Origin: Rhodospirillaceae bacterium
GTDB lineage: Bacteria; Pseudomonadota; Alphaproteobacteria; CACIAM-22H2
Length of the DNA: 56,509 nt
Direction: 5' to 3'
Assembly: GCA_027490975.1 (NCBI GenBank)
Contig: JAIXXA010000108.1
Coordinates: forward strand, 1 to 56,509
Program-made: the position numbers and the translations under genes
The notes under the pieces: generated by a model
Database searches by the model: none
Told to the model about the DNA's origin: nothing
The model's input: only the letters and a program-made list of their open reading frames with translations
Shown here: piece after piece, positions 1 to 7,743 of the stretch
How positions within the stretch are numbered: position 1 is the stretch's first letter
How the letters are laid out: every line of letters begins with the position of its first letter

Positions 1-606
1 ATCGGCCTCGGCGAAGACGGGCCCACGCACCAGCCGGTCGAACATCTCGCCGCCATGCGCGTGATCCCCAATCTGTGGACCCTGCGCCCGGCCGACGCGG
101 TCGAAACGCTCGAAGCCTGGCAGATCGCGATCGCGCGCGACGACGGCCCGAGCGTGCTGTGCCTCACGCGCCAGAATCTGCCGACGCTTCGCACCGCCTA
201 CACGGGCGAAAACCTCACGGCCAAAGGCGGCTACGTGCTGGCCGAGGCCGAAGGCGGCACGCGCCAGGCGACCTTGATCGCCACGGGCTCGGAAGTCGCC
301 ATCGCAATGGACGCGCGCAAACTGCTCGCGGCCGAAGGGATCCAAGCCGCCGTCGTGTCGATGCCGTGCCTCGAAGCCTTCGACCGCCAGACGGCCAAGT
401 ACCGCAAGGACGTGCTGGGGCCGTCGCGCACGCCGCGCATCGTGTGCGAAGCGGGGCTTGCCGCGGGCTGGGACAAATACATCGACGGCAAGGGCGCTTT
501 CGTCGGCATGACGGGCTTCGGCGCTTCGGCCCCCGCACCCGAGCTCTACAGACATTTCGGCATCACCGCCGAAGCGGTCGCGGCGGCCGCCAAGAAATCG
601 ATCTAG
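1..606 (+). CDS. tkt: Transketolase, C-terminal part (5' end outside window)
   Basis: The window opens inside this gene; 201 codons and the stop are visible. Transketolase is a thiamine-diphosphate enzyme that moves two-carbon ketol units between sugar phosphates in the pentose phosphate or Calvin cycle. The visible part begins with [11 protein letters not shown], the conserved stretch of the pyrimidine-binding domain, and continues into the C-terminal domain ([11 protein letters not shown]-like segment, then a Rossmann-like region with ATGSEV). The full family is about 660 residues, so roughly the last third is present. It is followed 1 nt later by a HAD phosphatase and then gap, a sugar-phosphate cluster common in alphaproteobacteria. 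Identification is secure; only the start is missing. Confidence 0.95.
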   Translation: MGLGEDGPTHQPVEHLAAMRVIPNLWTLRPADAVETLEAWQIAIARDDGPSVLCLTRQNLPTLRTAYTGENLTAKGGYVLAEAEGGTRQATLIATGSEVAIAMDARKLLAAEGIQAAVVSMPCLEAFDRQTAKYRKDVLGPSRTPRIVCEAGLAAGWDKYIDGKGAFVGMTGFGASAPAPELYRHFGITAEAVAAAAKKSI

Positions 607-607
607 C

Positions 608-1273
608 ATGCGAACCGCGCTGCTTTTCGATCTCGACGGCACGCTGACCGATACGGACGCGCTGCATTTCGCCGCCTACGGCGAATTGCTCGCGCCGTTC
701 GGCAAGTCGATCACGCTCGAGACCTACAAGCAGCGCATCATGGGGGCCGCCAACGCCGCGACGATGGCGTGGCTGCTGCCCGGCGAAGACGCCGAAGAAA
801 TGTCGCAGCGCAAGGAACGGCTGTTCCGCGCGCGCGTCGAAGAGCTGAAGCCGACCGCGGGGCTCGGACCTCTGCTCGCCTGGGCGGCGATGCGGGGCTT
901 GCGCACCGCCGTGGTCACCAACGCGATGCGCCCCAATACCGAGCTGATGCTGAAAGCGCTCAAACTCGATGCACGCTTCGACACGATCGTCATCGCCGAC
1001 GAGTTGGCGCGCGGCAAACCCGATCCGCTGCCCTATACGACGGCGCTCGAACGGCTCGGTGTGAGCGCATCGCAAGCGCTCGCCTTCGAAGATTCGCGGG
1101 CCGGCATTGCCGCGGCGGTTGCCGCCGGCGTGGAAACGGTTGGGCTCACGACCGGGCTCGACGCCGCCGCCTTGCGCGCGGCCGGCGCCCGCATCGCCGT
1201 TGCCGATTTTGCCAACCCGCAGCTTTCGACGCTGCTTGCCGACGCGTTCGGCTCCGCCCCCGCTTTACACTGA
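608..1273 (+). CDS. HAD-superfamily phosphatase (phosphoglycolate phosphatase / beta-phosphoglucomutase-like)
   Basis: 221 residues. All HAD motifs are visible: motif [12 protein letters not shown] near residue 7, motif II VVTNAM near 100, the motif III lysine in GKPDPLPY near 138, and motif [11 protein letters not shown] near 160. A helical cap sits between motifs I and II, as in the subfamily that includes phosphoglycolate phosphatase and beta-phosphoglucomutase. The ATG lies 1 nt after the tkt stop, so the two are probably translated together, and gap follows after 14 nt. The position between transketolase and GAPDH suggests a role in recycling or repairing a sugar-phosphate by-product (inference). 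The exact substrate cannot be read from the sequence. Confidence 0.85.
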   Translation: MRTALLFDLDGTLTDTDALHFAAYGELLAPFGKSITLETYKQRIMGAANAATMAWLLPGEDAEEMSQRKERLFRARVEELKPTAGLGPLLAWAAMRGLRTAVVTNAMRPNTELMLKALKLDARFDTIVIADELARGKPDPLPYTTALERLGVSASQALAFEDSRAGIAAAVAAGVETVGLTTGLDAAALRAAGARIAVADFANPQLSTLLADAFGSAPALH

Positions 1274-1287
1274 AGGAGACAATCGAC

Positions 1288-2295
1288 ATGGCCATCAAAA
1301 TCGCAATCAACGGCTTCGGGCGCATCGGCCGCCTCGTGCTGCGCGCCATCGCGGAATCGGGCCGCAAGGACCTGCAGGTCGTCGGCATCAACGATCTCGG
1401 CCCGGTGAAGTCCAACGCGCATCTGCTCAAGCACGATTCCGTGCACGGCCTCTATCCGCACGCGATCTCGACCGGCGACGATTGGATGGATGTGGGCCAG
1501 GGGCGCATCAAGGTCACGGCCGAGCGCGATCCGGCCAAGCTGCCGTGGAAGGAACTCGGCGTCGACATCGTGATGGAATGCACGGGCATCTTCACCAAGC
1601 GCGAACAGGCCGCCAAGCACATCGAAGCGGGTGCCCGCAAAGTGCTGATCTCGGCCCCGGCCGACGGCGTGGATCTCACGGTCGTCTACGGCGTGAACCA
1701 CGACAAGCTCGCCGCCGGCCACACGATCGTGTCGAACGCGAGCTGCACCACGAACTGCCTTGCCCCCGTCGCCTTCGTGCTCAACGAAGCCTTCGGCATC
1801 GAAAAAGGCTTCATGACCACGATCCACGCCTACACGGGCGACCAGAGCACGGTCGACACGCTGCACAAGGATCTGCGCCGCGCGCGCGCGGCCGCCCTCT
1901 CGATGATCCCGACCTCGACCGGGGCCGCCAAGGCCGTGGGCCTGGTGCTGCCCGAACTCAAGGGCAAGCTCGACGGCACGTCGATCCGCGTGCCCACGCC
2001 CAACGTGTCGCTGATCGACTTCAAGTTCGTGACCAAGCGCAACGTCACGGTCGAAGAGATCAACAACGCCGTGATCGCCGCGAGCGCCAACCGCCTCAAG
2101 GGCATCCTCGAAACCACGACCGAAGAGCTCGTGTCGAGCGACTTCAACCACAACCCCGCAAGCTCGACCTTCGACCTCACCCAGACGCAAGTGCTCGAAG
2201 GCAATTTCGTGCGCGTGCTGAGCTGGTACGACAACGAATGGGGCTTCTCGAACCGCATGTCCGACACCGCCATCGCGATGGCCAAGCTCGGCTGA
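1288..2295 (+). CDS. gap: Glyceraldehyde-3-phosphate dehydrogenase, type I
   Basis: 335 residues, the normal length. It interconverts glyceraldehyde 3-phosphate and 1,3-bisphosphoglycerate in the cytosol. The NAD-binding fold [14 protein letters not shown] is at the N-terminus and the catalytic segment [11 protein letters not shown] places the nucleophile at Cys153. [13 protein letters not shown] near the C-terminus is diagnostic. The ATG at 1288 is preceded by GAAGGAGA, a good ribosome-binding site, which fixes the start; longer open frames upstream belong to the HAD gene region. phosphoglycerate kinase (pgk), which often follows gap in related bacteria, does not follow here. Confidence 0.97.
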   Translation: MAIKIAINGFGRIGRLVLRAIAESGRKDLQVVGINDLGPVKSNAHLLKHDSVHGLYPHAISTGDDWMDVGQGRIKVTAERDPAKLPWKELGVDIVMECTGIFTKREQAAKHIEAGARKVLISAPADGVDLTVVYGVNHDKLAAGHTIVSNASCTTNCLAPVAFVLNEAFGIEKGFMTTIHAYTGDQSTVDTLHKDLRRARAAALSMIPTSTGAAKAVGLVLPELKGKLDGTSIRVPTPNVSLIDFKFVTKRNVTVEEINNAVIAASANRLKGILETTTEELVSSDFNHNPASSTFDLTQTQVLEGNFVRVLSWYDNEWGFSNRMSDTAIAMAKLG

Positions 2296-2360
2296 CGGAT
2301 TCTTGTAACGCCGGATGACGGCGCGTGCCGGGCAAGGGCAAATCTGCTACCTTGCTCGGC

Positions 2361-2924
2361 ATGCAAAACACCCCAGACGGTTACGGTGCGGTCGCCAAGG
2401 CCCTGCACTGGCTCTCGGCCATTTTGATTCTCGGCGGCTGGCTCCTGGGCCAGACGCTCGATCTGTTCCCCAAAACGATGGAAGAGGGCCTGAAGCTCGC
2501 CCATATGTGGTCGGGCCTGGGCGTGCTGACGCTGCTTGCGGCACGCCTTGCCTGGCGCCGGTCGGGGCCGCAGCCCGATCCGATCCCGAGCGCACTCGAC
2601 CCGTGGCTGGCGCGTGCGGCGGCGGTGGGCCATCTCGCGCTCTATGCGCTGTTGCTGGCCGTTCCGGTTGCCGGCATCGTGCTGTCGTTCGCGCGCGGCG
2701 AGCCCGTCTCGCTGTTCGGCCTTTTCGAAATCGCCTCGCCCTGGGCGCGCGACCGTGCTTTTGCGCGCAGCGCGCGCGAAGTGCACGAACTGCTCGCCAA
2801 CGCGATCATGTTCGTGGCGGCCCTGCACGCGGCGGCGGCCTTGATGCACCATTATCTGCTCGGCGACGCCACGCTGCGCCGCATGCTGCCCCGGGCTTTC
2901 CAAGGCAAGGGCACCGCCGCCTGA
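2361..2924 (+). CDS. Cytochrome b561 family membrane protein
   Basis: 187 residues from the ATG at 2361; a GTG at 2325 would add 12 residues. A four-helix di-haem membrane protein that passes electrons between quinol or another donor and a periplasmic or membrane acceptor. Four hydrophobic segments carry the expected histidines: KALHWLSAIL near the N-terminus, KLAHMWSGLG, VGHLALYALL, and HELLANAIMF...ALHAAAALMHHYL at the end. The physiological partner is not evident from the neighbours. It stands between gap and the epmA cluster, and is probably its own transcription unit or co-transcribed with the next gene (42 nt gap). Confidence 0.85.
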   Translation: MQNTPDGYGAVAKALHWLSAILILGGWLLGQTLDLFPKTMEEGLKLAHMWSGLGVLTLLAARLAWRRSGPQPDPIPSALDPWLARAAAVGHLALYALLLAVPVAGIVLSFARGEPVSLFGLFEIASPWARDRAFARSAREVHELLANAIMFVAALHAAAALMHHYLLGDATLRRMLPRAFQGKGTAA

Positions 2925-2966
2925 CCCGGATTGCGCAAGCGGCCCATCTCGCGTAGTTTCAAGGCC

Positions 2967-3275
2967 ATGGAACCGGTTCGCATCCAAGGGCTCGCAGATG
3001 CGCGCGAATATCTGGCGCGCGCCAAGGAACGCGGCGTGCGCGCCGTGCTGATCGCGCCTGCCGCCGCCGGCGTCGAATGGTGCGCGGAAATCGCCGCCTT
3101 GCTCGAACTCGAGTTTCCGGACGCGCTCGAGAGCATCGCGCTCGATTGCGGCCAGGACACGGCGATGGCGTTCGAAGCCCTGCGCGCCGACCTGCCCGCC
3201 ATTTCCTACGACGGGCCGCACCGCCAAGCGGTGCAGGCGCTGGCCTTGCGCCACGGAACGCAGTTCTATGGCTGA
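2967..3275 (+). CDS. Small conserved hypothetical protein upstream of epmA
   Basis: 102 residues from the ATG at 2967 (a TTG at 2931 is possible but less likely). No motif that I recognise. The sequence alternates helical and strand-like segments (GVRAVLIAPAAAGVEWCAEIA, ALESIALDCGQDTAMAFEAL, LPAISYDGP), consistent with a compact cytosolic alpha/beta fold, without signal peptide or membrane segment. Its last 8 nt overlap epmA, which in turn overlaps epmB, so the three are translationally linked. That linkage suggests a role connected with EF-P modification or lysine chemistry, but this is inference from position only. Confidence 0.7.
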   Translation: MEPVRIQGLADAREYLARAKERGVRAVLIAPAAAGVEWCAEIAALLELEFPDALESIALDCGQDTAMAFEALRADLPAISYDGPHRQAVQALALRHGTQFYG

Positions 3276-4362
3276 CATCTCGGCTGCGTGGTGGCGGCCG
3301 GATCGGTTTGCCAAGAAGCGCGACAATTTGCGCGTGCGCCAGGCGATGCTGCGCGCCACGCGCGCCTATTTCGAGAGCGAAAGGTTCGACGAGGTCGAAA
3401 CGCCGTCTTTGCAGGTCTCGCCCGGCCTCGAGCCGCATCTGATGGCGTTCCAGACCGTGCTGCGCGATCCGGGCGAGCGGCTCACCCGGCGGCTCTATCT
3501 GCACACGAGCCCCGAATTCTCGATGAAAAAGCTGCTGGCGGCGGGCGTGCCGCGCCTGTGGCAGATGGCGCGCTGCTTCCGCAATTCCGAACGCTCGGCC
3601 ACCCACCATCCCGAATTCGCGATGCTCGAATGGTACCGGGCCGCAAGCGACACGCGCGCCTTGATGGCCGATTGCGAAAACCTGCTGCGCGCCGCCGCCG
3701 CCGCGGCCGGCGTTGCGCGCTTCGTGTGGGGCAATGCGTGGGCCGATCCGAGCGCGCCGTTCGAGCGCCTGTCGGTCGCCGAGGCGTTCGCGCGCCATTG
3801 CGGGCTCGACATTCTGGCCGCAAGCCCGGATCCGAGCGACCCCGAGGACGCGCCGCGCGCCCTCGACCGTTTGGCCGCCGCCGCCCGCCCGCTCGCCCAA
3901 GTGCCGCACGAAGGCGACCGCTGGGACGATTTTTTCTTCCGCCTGTTTTTCGAATACATCGAGCCCAAGCTCGGCCGCGAACGGCCGACCTTCCTCACCG
4001 ACTATCCGATCGCGATGGCGGCCCTCGCGCGCGCCAAGCCCGGCGATGCGCGCGTGGCCGACCGCTTCGAGCTCTACGTGTGCGGGCTCGAGCTTGCCAA
4101 CGCGTTCGGCGAGCTCACGCAGGCGGGCGAACAGCGCCGCCGCTTCGAGGCCGACCAGGCGCTCAAAGCCAAGCTCTACCGCGAGCGCTATCCGATCGAC
4201 GAGGATTTCATGGCCGCCCTCGAACACGGGCTGCCGGACTCGGCCGGCATCGCGCTCGGCTTCGACCGGCTCGTGATGCTGGCCACGGGTGCGACGCAGA
4301 TCGAAGACGTGATCTGGGCGCCGGTCGCACGGGCAGGTTTCGGCGAACCGGGCGTGCTCTGA
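3268..4362 (+). CDS. epmA: EF-P--(R)-beta-lysine ligase (LysRS paralogue)
   Basis: 364 residues, much shorter than lysyl-tRNA synthetase (about 500) because the N-terminal tRNA anticodon-binding domain is absent. Class II synthetase motifs are present: motif 2 in the stretch ARCFRNSERSATHHPEF, and motif 3 in AGIALGFDRLVML near the C-terminus. In the EpmA/GenX/PoxA family this core activates (R)-beta-lysine and attaches it to a conserved lysine of elongation factor P. The neighbouring gene encodes the aminomutase that makes beta-lysine, and efp lies 14 kb downstream with the target lysine conserved, so the assignment is strongly supported by context. Confidence 0.92.
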   Translation: MADISAAWWRPDRFAKKRDNLRVRQAMLRATRAYFESERFDEVETPSLQVSPGLEPHLMAFQTVLRDPGERLTRRLYLHTSPEFSMKKLLAAGVPRLWQMARCFRNSERSATHHPEFAMLEWYRAASDTRALMADCENLLRAAAAAAGVARFVWGNAWADPSAPFERLSVAEAFARHCGLDILAASPDPSDPEDAPRALDRLAAAARPLAQVPHEGDRWDDFFFRLFFEYIEPKLGRERPTFLTDYPIAMAALARAKPGDARVADRFELYVCGLELANAFGELTQAGEQRRRFEADQALKAKLYRERYPIDEDFMAALEHGLPDSAGIALGFDRLVMLATGATQIEDVIWAPVARAGFGEPGVL

Positions 4363-5405
4363 TGGACGGCAACCAGCCCCGCACCTTGCGCAGCCTGTCC
4401 GATCTCGCGCGCGACGGCCTGATCGGCGCCGACGCCGCCGCCGACGCTGCTTTGGCCGAAGTCGCCGCACGCTACGCGATCGCGATCACGCAAGACGTGC
4501 GCGACACGATCGACCGCGACGACCCCGCCGATCCGGTCGCACGCCAATACGTGCCCGACGCGCGCGAACGCGAAACGCAAGACGGCGAAAACGCCGATCC
4601 GATCGGCGACGATGCGCACAGCCCCGTCAAAGGGGTCGTGCATCGCTACAAAGACCGCGCCCTCCTGAAGCCCACGCATGCGTGCGCGGTCTATTGCCGC
4701 TTCTGCTTCCGGCGCGAGATGGTCGGGCCCGGCGGGGCCGCACTCGATGCGGCCGAAACGCAAGCCGCGCTTGCCTATATCCGAGCCACGCCGGCGATCC
4801 GCGAAGTGATCCTGACGGGCGGCGATCCGCTGGTGCTGAGCCCGCGGCGCTTGGGCGAATTGCTGGCCGAGCTTGCCGCGATCGACCATGTCGACTGGCT
4901 GCGCATCCACAGCCGCATTCCGGTCGCCGATCCCGCCCGCGTGAGCGATGCGGTCGCGGCGGCGCTCAAACAGCCCAAGGCCGTGTGGCTCGCCGTGCAC
5001 GCCAACCACGCCAACGAATTTTCGCCCGCCGCCATCGCGGCCTGCGCCAAACTGGCCGATGCGGGCATTCCGCTGGTCGGCCAGACCGTGCTGCTGAAGG
5101 GCGTCAACGACACGCCGGAAGCGCTCGAAGCGCTGTTCCGAACGATGGCCAAAAACCGCATCAAACCCTATTACCTGCACCATGCCGACAAAGCGCCGGG
5201 GACCGCCCATCTGCGCACCGACCTTGCGACAGGCCAGAGCCTGATGCGGACCTTGCGCGGGCGTTTGTCGGGCTTGGCGCAGCCCGTCTATGTGCTCGAT
5301 ATCCCGGGCGGGGCCGGCAAAGTGCCGGTGGGGCCGAGCTATCTCGGTGCCGACGGCATGGTCATGGATCCATCCGGGCACCAGCACGCCTATCCGAACG
5401 GGTAG
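4362..5405 (+). CDS. epmB: L-lysine 2,3-aminomutase (EF-P modification)
   Basis: 347 residues. Radical-SAM, PLP-dependent enzyme of the KamA/EpmB group that converts L-lysine to (R)-beta-lysine for EF-P. The CxxxCxxC iron-sulfur motif is CAVYCRFC (Cys108, Cys112, Cys115), followed by FRREMVG and the SAM-binding LTGGDPLVL. The C-terminal segment IPGGAGKVPVGPSYL carries the PLP-binding lysine typical of the family. The short form without the long C-terminal extension of clostridial KamA, and its TGATG overlap with epmA, support EpmB rather than a lysine fermentation enzyme. Confidence 0.9.
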   Translation: MDGNQPRTLRSLSDLARDGLIGADAAADAALAEVAARYAIAITQDVRDTIDRDDPADPVARQYVPDARERETQDGENADPIGDDAHSPVKGVVHRYKDRALLKPTHACAVYCRFCFRREMVGPGGAALDAAETQAALAYIRATPAIREVILTGGDPLVLSPRRLGELLAELAAIDHVDWLRIHSRIPVADPARVSDAVAAALKQPKAVWLAVHANHANEFSPAAIAACAKLADAGIPLVGQTVLLKGVNDTPEALEALFRTMAKNRIKPYYLHHADKAPGTAHLRTDLATGQSLMRTLRGRLSGLAQPVYVLDIPGGAGKVPVGPSYLGADGMVMDPSGHQHAYPNG

Positions 5406-5469
5406 GCGTCGTTTCAATCGATATGGCGGTGGCCGCAGTGCCGCGCGGCCCGCATCGTCGCCCGCCTCG

Positions 5470-5643
5470 TTACGGCTGCTTGCCGCCCTGGGTGGCGGCC
5501 AAGTCGGCCTCCAGCAGCACAAGTGCCCGCTCCAGAGCTTGCACCAGCGACATATCGTGCTGAGCGCACAAAAGCTTGTAGCGTCGGCGAACTTCGGGCG
5601 TAACCGAGAAGTTCAACCCAACCTTTTTTTCGGATTTATTCAT
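5470..5643 (-). CDS. Small ribbon-helix-helix-like DNA-binding protein
   Basis: A 57-residue frame (ATG at 5643, TAA at 5470-5472). The predicted protein has a basic N-terminus (MNKSEKK), a short strand VGLNFSVTP, a helix EVRRRYKLLCAQHD, and a second helix MSLVQALERALVLLEADL. This is the pattern of a ribbon-helix-helix fold, as in the CopG, Arc and ParG families, where the strand contacts DNA and the helices dimerise. It lies convergent to epmB at the edge of an AT-rich island and has no adjacent parA or toxin gene. No clear Shine-Dalgarno sequence precedes it. The fold is inferred from pattern; the role (repressor of itself or of nearby genes) is unknown. Confidence 0.65.
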   Translation of the reverse strand: MNKSEKKVGLNFSVTPEVRRRYKLLCAQHDMSLVQALERALVLLEADLAATQGGKQP

Positions 5644-5995
5644 TGTTTCAACATGAGATTATCTGCCTTAACTTTGGATTTGAAGGATTCTAGATTATTG
5701 CAATTGATCAAGGCAACAGAAAAAACTATGTAAGTTCATGGCGTTAGTGCTGGTTTCGATTATTTCTGTTATTCTGGTTTTTGGGTTTTTAAGCTTTTAC
5801 AACTTCGTCACGGTTATTTGGGCGATACGCGCCGACAATTCAAGCTCCGCGCCCCCGATGCGCCATAAACGTGTAAACTAGAAAACCAAATAACCAATAA
5901 TCTGCTTTCTTAGATAGTATTCTTTCTATTGTTTAACTTTGAATTTAGGATTGTCCGACACATTCGCAAAACACCCCCTGCGATGAGGTTCAGCG
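5644..5995. other. AT-rich intergenic island
   Basis: Stretch between the small ribbon-helix-helix gene and the chemoreceptor gene. By hand count bases 5641-5940 are about 37% G+C, against roughly two thirds in the genes around it. It must hold the promoter for the chemoreceptor (plus strand) and for the small gene (minus strand), but no convincing -35/-10 pair stands out. It contains one possible small membrane-peptide frame (5738-5881). No repeats, insertion-sequence ends or tRNA remnants were seen. Confidence 0.6.
5738..5881 (+). CDS. Possible 47-residue single-pass membrane peptide
   Basis: ATG at 5738, TAG at 5879-5881. The first 28 residues are strongly hydrophobic (MALVLVSIISVILVFGFLSF then YNFVTVIW) and are followed by a polar, basic tail ending RHKRVN, the layout of a small inner-membrane protein with its C-terminus in the cytosol. 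There is no good ribosome-binding site (upstream is AAAAACTATGTAAGTTC), and AT-rich DNA gives hydrophobic frames by chance, so this is only a candidate. If real, it would lie immediately ahead of a chemoreceptor gene and divergent from the small ribbon-helix-helix gene. Confidence 0.3.
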   Translation: MALVLVSIISVILVFGFLSFYNFVTVIWAIRADNSSSAPPMRHKRVN

Positions 5996-7693
5996 ATGCC
6001 CGGTCTTGCCTCCACGATAACCGACGCGAAAATCGGCGCGAAAATCGCCTGCGCCGTCGGAATTCTGTTCCTTGCGATCGCGCTCACCGGCGGTTTTGCG
6101 CTGCGCGGCATCGACAAAGTCTACAGTGTCGCCGAAGAAGTGAGCCGCGACTGGCTGCCGAGCGTCCAGGAGGCCGGCTATCTGCGCTTCGCGCTGGCGC
6201 GCCATCGCACGCTGGTGGCACGGCATATCCTGATCGCCGAGCCGGCGCAAAAAGCGCAGACCGACGCCGACATTGGAACGATGCTGGCGCAGATCGCAAA
6301 ACATCGCGCGGCCTACGAGCCGCTGATTTCCTCGCCCGAAGAAAAAACGCTCTACGAGGCGTTCGCCCAGGCCTTTGCCGCCTATGCCGCCTCCGCCCCG
6401 GAGTCGCTGGCGCTTTCGCGTGCCGGCGACGCCGCGGCGGCCGCCGCGAACTGGGCGTCGAAGATCGCAATCTTTTCCGAAGCCGACCAGGCGCTCGGCA
6501 AGATCGTCGAAATCAACGAAGCGGGAGCGACCCGGTCGACCCGCAATGCGGCCGACACGATGGGCATCGTGCGCTTCCAGATCGCGACGCTTGTCGGCTG
6601 CGCCGTCGCTTTCGCGATCGCGGGCTATCTGTTCCTCGTGGCAACGGTCAGCAAGCCCATCGTCGCGATGACGGCGGCCATGAAGCGGCTTGCCGACAAG
6701 GACATGGACGCAAGCATCCCCGCCCTTGGCCGCAAAGACGAGATCGGCGCGATGGCCGCAGCCGTGCAGGTGTTCAAGGACAGCATGGCGCGCGCAGACC
6801 GGCTGGAAGCGCAGGCGGCCCAAGAGCGCGCGGTGCGCGAGGCGCGTGCGGCCGCGATCGCCAAGCTCACGCAAGCCTTCGACGCGAGCGCGCGCAGCGT
6901 GGTCGCGAGCCTGTCGAACTCGGCCGAAGCGCTGCAGGCGAACGCCGCCGCGATGACGCAGACGGCCGAAACCACGAGCCACCGGGCGACTGCCGTCGCC
7001 GCCGCATCCGAGCAGGCCTCGACCAACGTGCAGACCGTGGCGTCGTCGGCCGAAGAGCTGTCGGCCTCGATCCTGGAGATTTCGCGCCGCGTGGCCGAGT
7101 CCGCCACCATCAGCAAAACGGCCGTCGATCAGGCCGACAAGACGACCGCAACCGTGCAGACGCTTGTCGCCGTCGCCGCCAAGATCGGCGACGTGACGAA
7201 ACTCATCAACGACATCGCAAGCCAGACCAATCTGCTCGCCCTCAACGCGACGATCGAAGCGGCACGCGCGGGCGATGCCGGCAAGGGCTTTGCCGTCGTC
7301 GCCTCGGAGGTCAAGAACCTCGCGAGCCAGACATCCAAAGCAACCGAGGAGATCTCGGGCCAGATCGCGGCCATCCAGCAGGCGTCCGGCGAAACGGTCG
7401 ACGCGATCGGCGCCATCTCCGGCACGATCCGCACGCTCAGCGAAATCGCCGCCGCGATCGCCTCGGCCGTCGAAGAGCAGGGTGCGGCCACGCAGGAGAT
7501 CGCGCGCAACGTGCAGCAGGCGGCAGCCGGTACGGCCGAGGTGTCGTCGAACATCGCGGGCGTGACCAAAGCGGCTTCCGACACGGGCCACGTGGCAACC
7601 CAAGTGCGCGGCGGCGCGGCCCAGGTCACCGACCAGGCCGCACTTCTCAAACGCGAGGTCGACGGCTTCCTCGACGGCGTGCGCGCGGCGTGA
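5996..7693 (+). CDS. Methyl-accepting chemotaxis protein
   Basis: 565 residues. Transmembrane chemoreceptor signalling through CheA/CheW. Order: first membrane helix about residues 15-36; periplasmic helical ligand domain of the 4HB type to about 185; second membrane helix about 190-216; HAMP domain ([17 protein letters not shown] onward); then the coiled-coil signalling domain with its hairpin tip [21 protein letters not shown] and the following [15 protein letters not shown]. No C-terminal CheR/CheB tether pentapeptide is visible (ends FLDGVRAA). A histidine kinase follows, and may start at a GTG overlapping this stop. The AT-rich upstream region is its likely promoter. The ligand cannot be inferred. 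Confidence 0.95.
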   Translation: MPGLASTITDAKIGAKIACAVGILFLAIALTGGFALRGIDKVYSVAEEVSRDWLPSVQEAGYLRFALARHRTLVARHILIAEPAQKAQTDADIGTMLAQIAKHRAAYEPLISSPEEKTLYEAFAQAFAAYAASAPESLALSRAGDAAAAAANWASKIAIFSEADQALGKIVEINEAGATRSTRNAADTMGIVRFQIATLVGCAVAFAIAGYLFLVATVSKPIVAMTAAMKRLADKDMDASIPALGRKDEIGAMAAAVQVFKDSMARADRLEAQAAQERAVREARAAAIAKLTQAFDASARSVVASLSNSAEALQANAAAMTQTAETTSHRATAVAAASEQASTNVQTVASSAEELSASILEISRRVAESATISKTAVDQADKTTATVQTLVAVAAKIGDVTKLINDIASQTNLLALNATIEAARAGDAGKGFAVVASEVKNLASQTSKATEEISGQIAAIQQASGETVDAIGAISGTIRTLSEIAAAIASAVEEQGAATQEIARNVQQAAAGTAEVSSNIAGVTKAASDTGHVATQVRGGAAQVTDQAALLKREVDGFLDGVRAA

Positions 7694-7743
7694 CCGGGCA
7701 GGTCGCCCCGGCCCCGCATCGGCCCCCGCCTGCGCGCCGCGCA

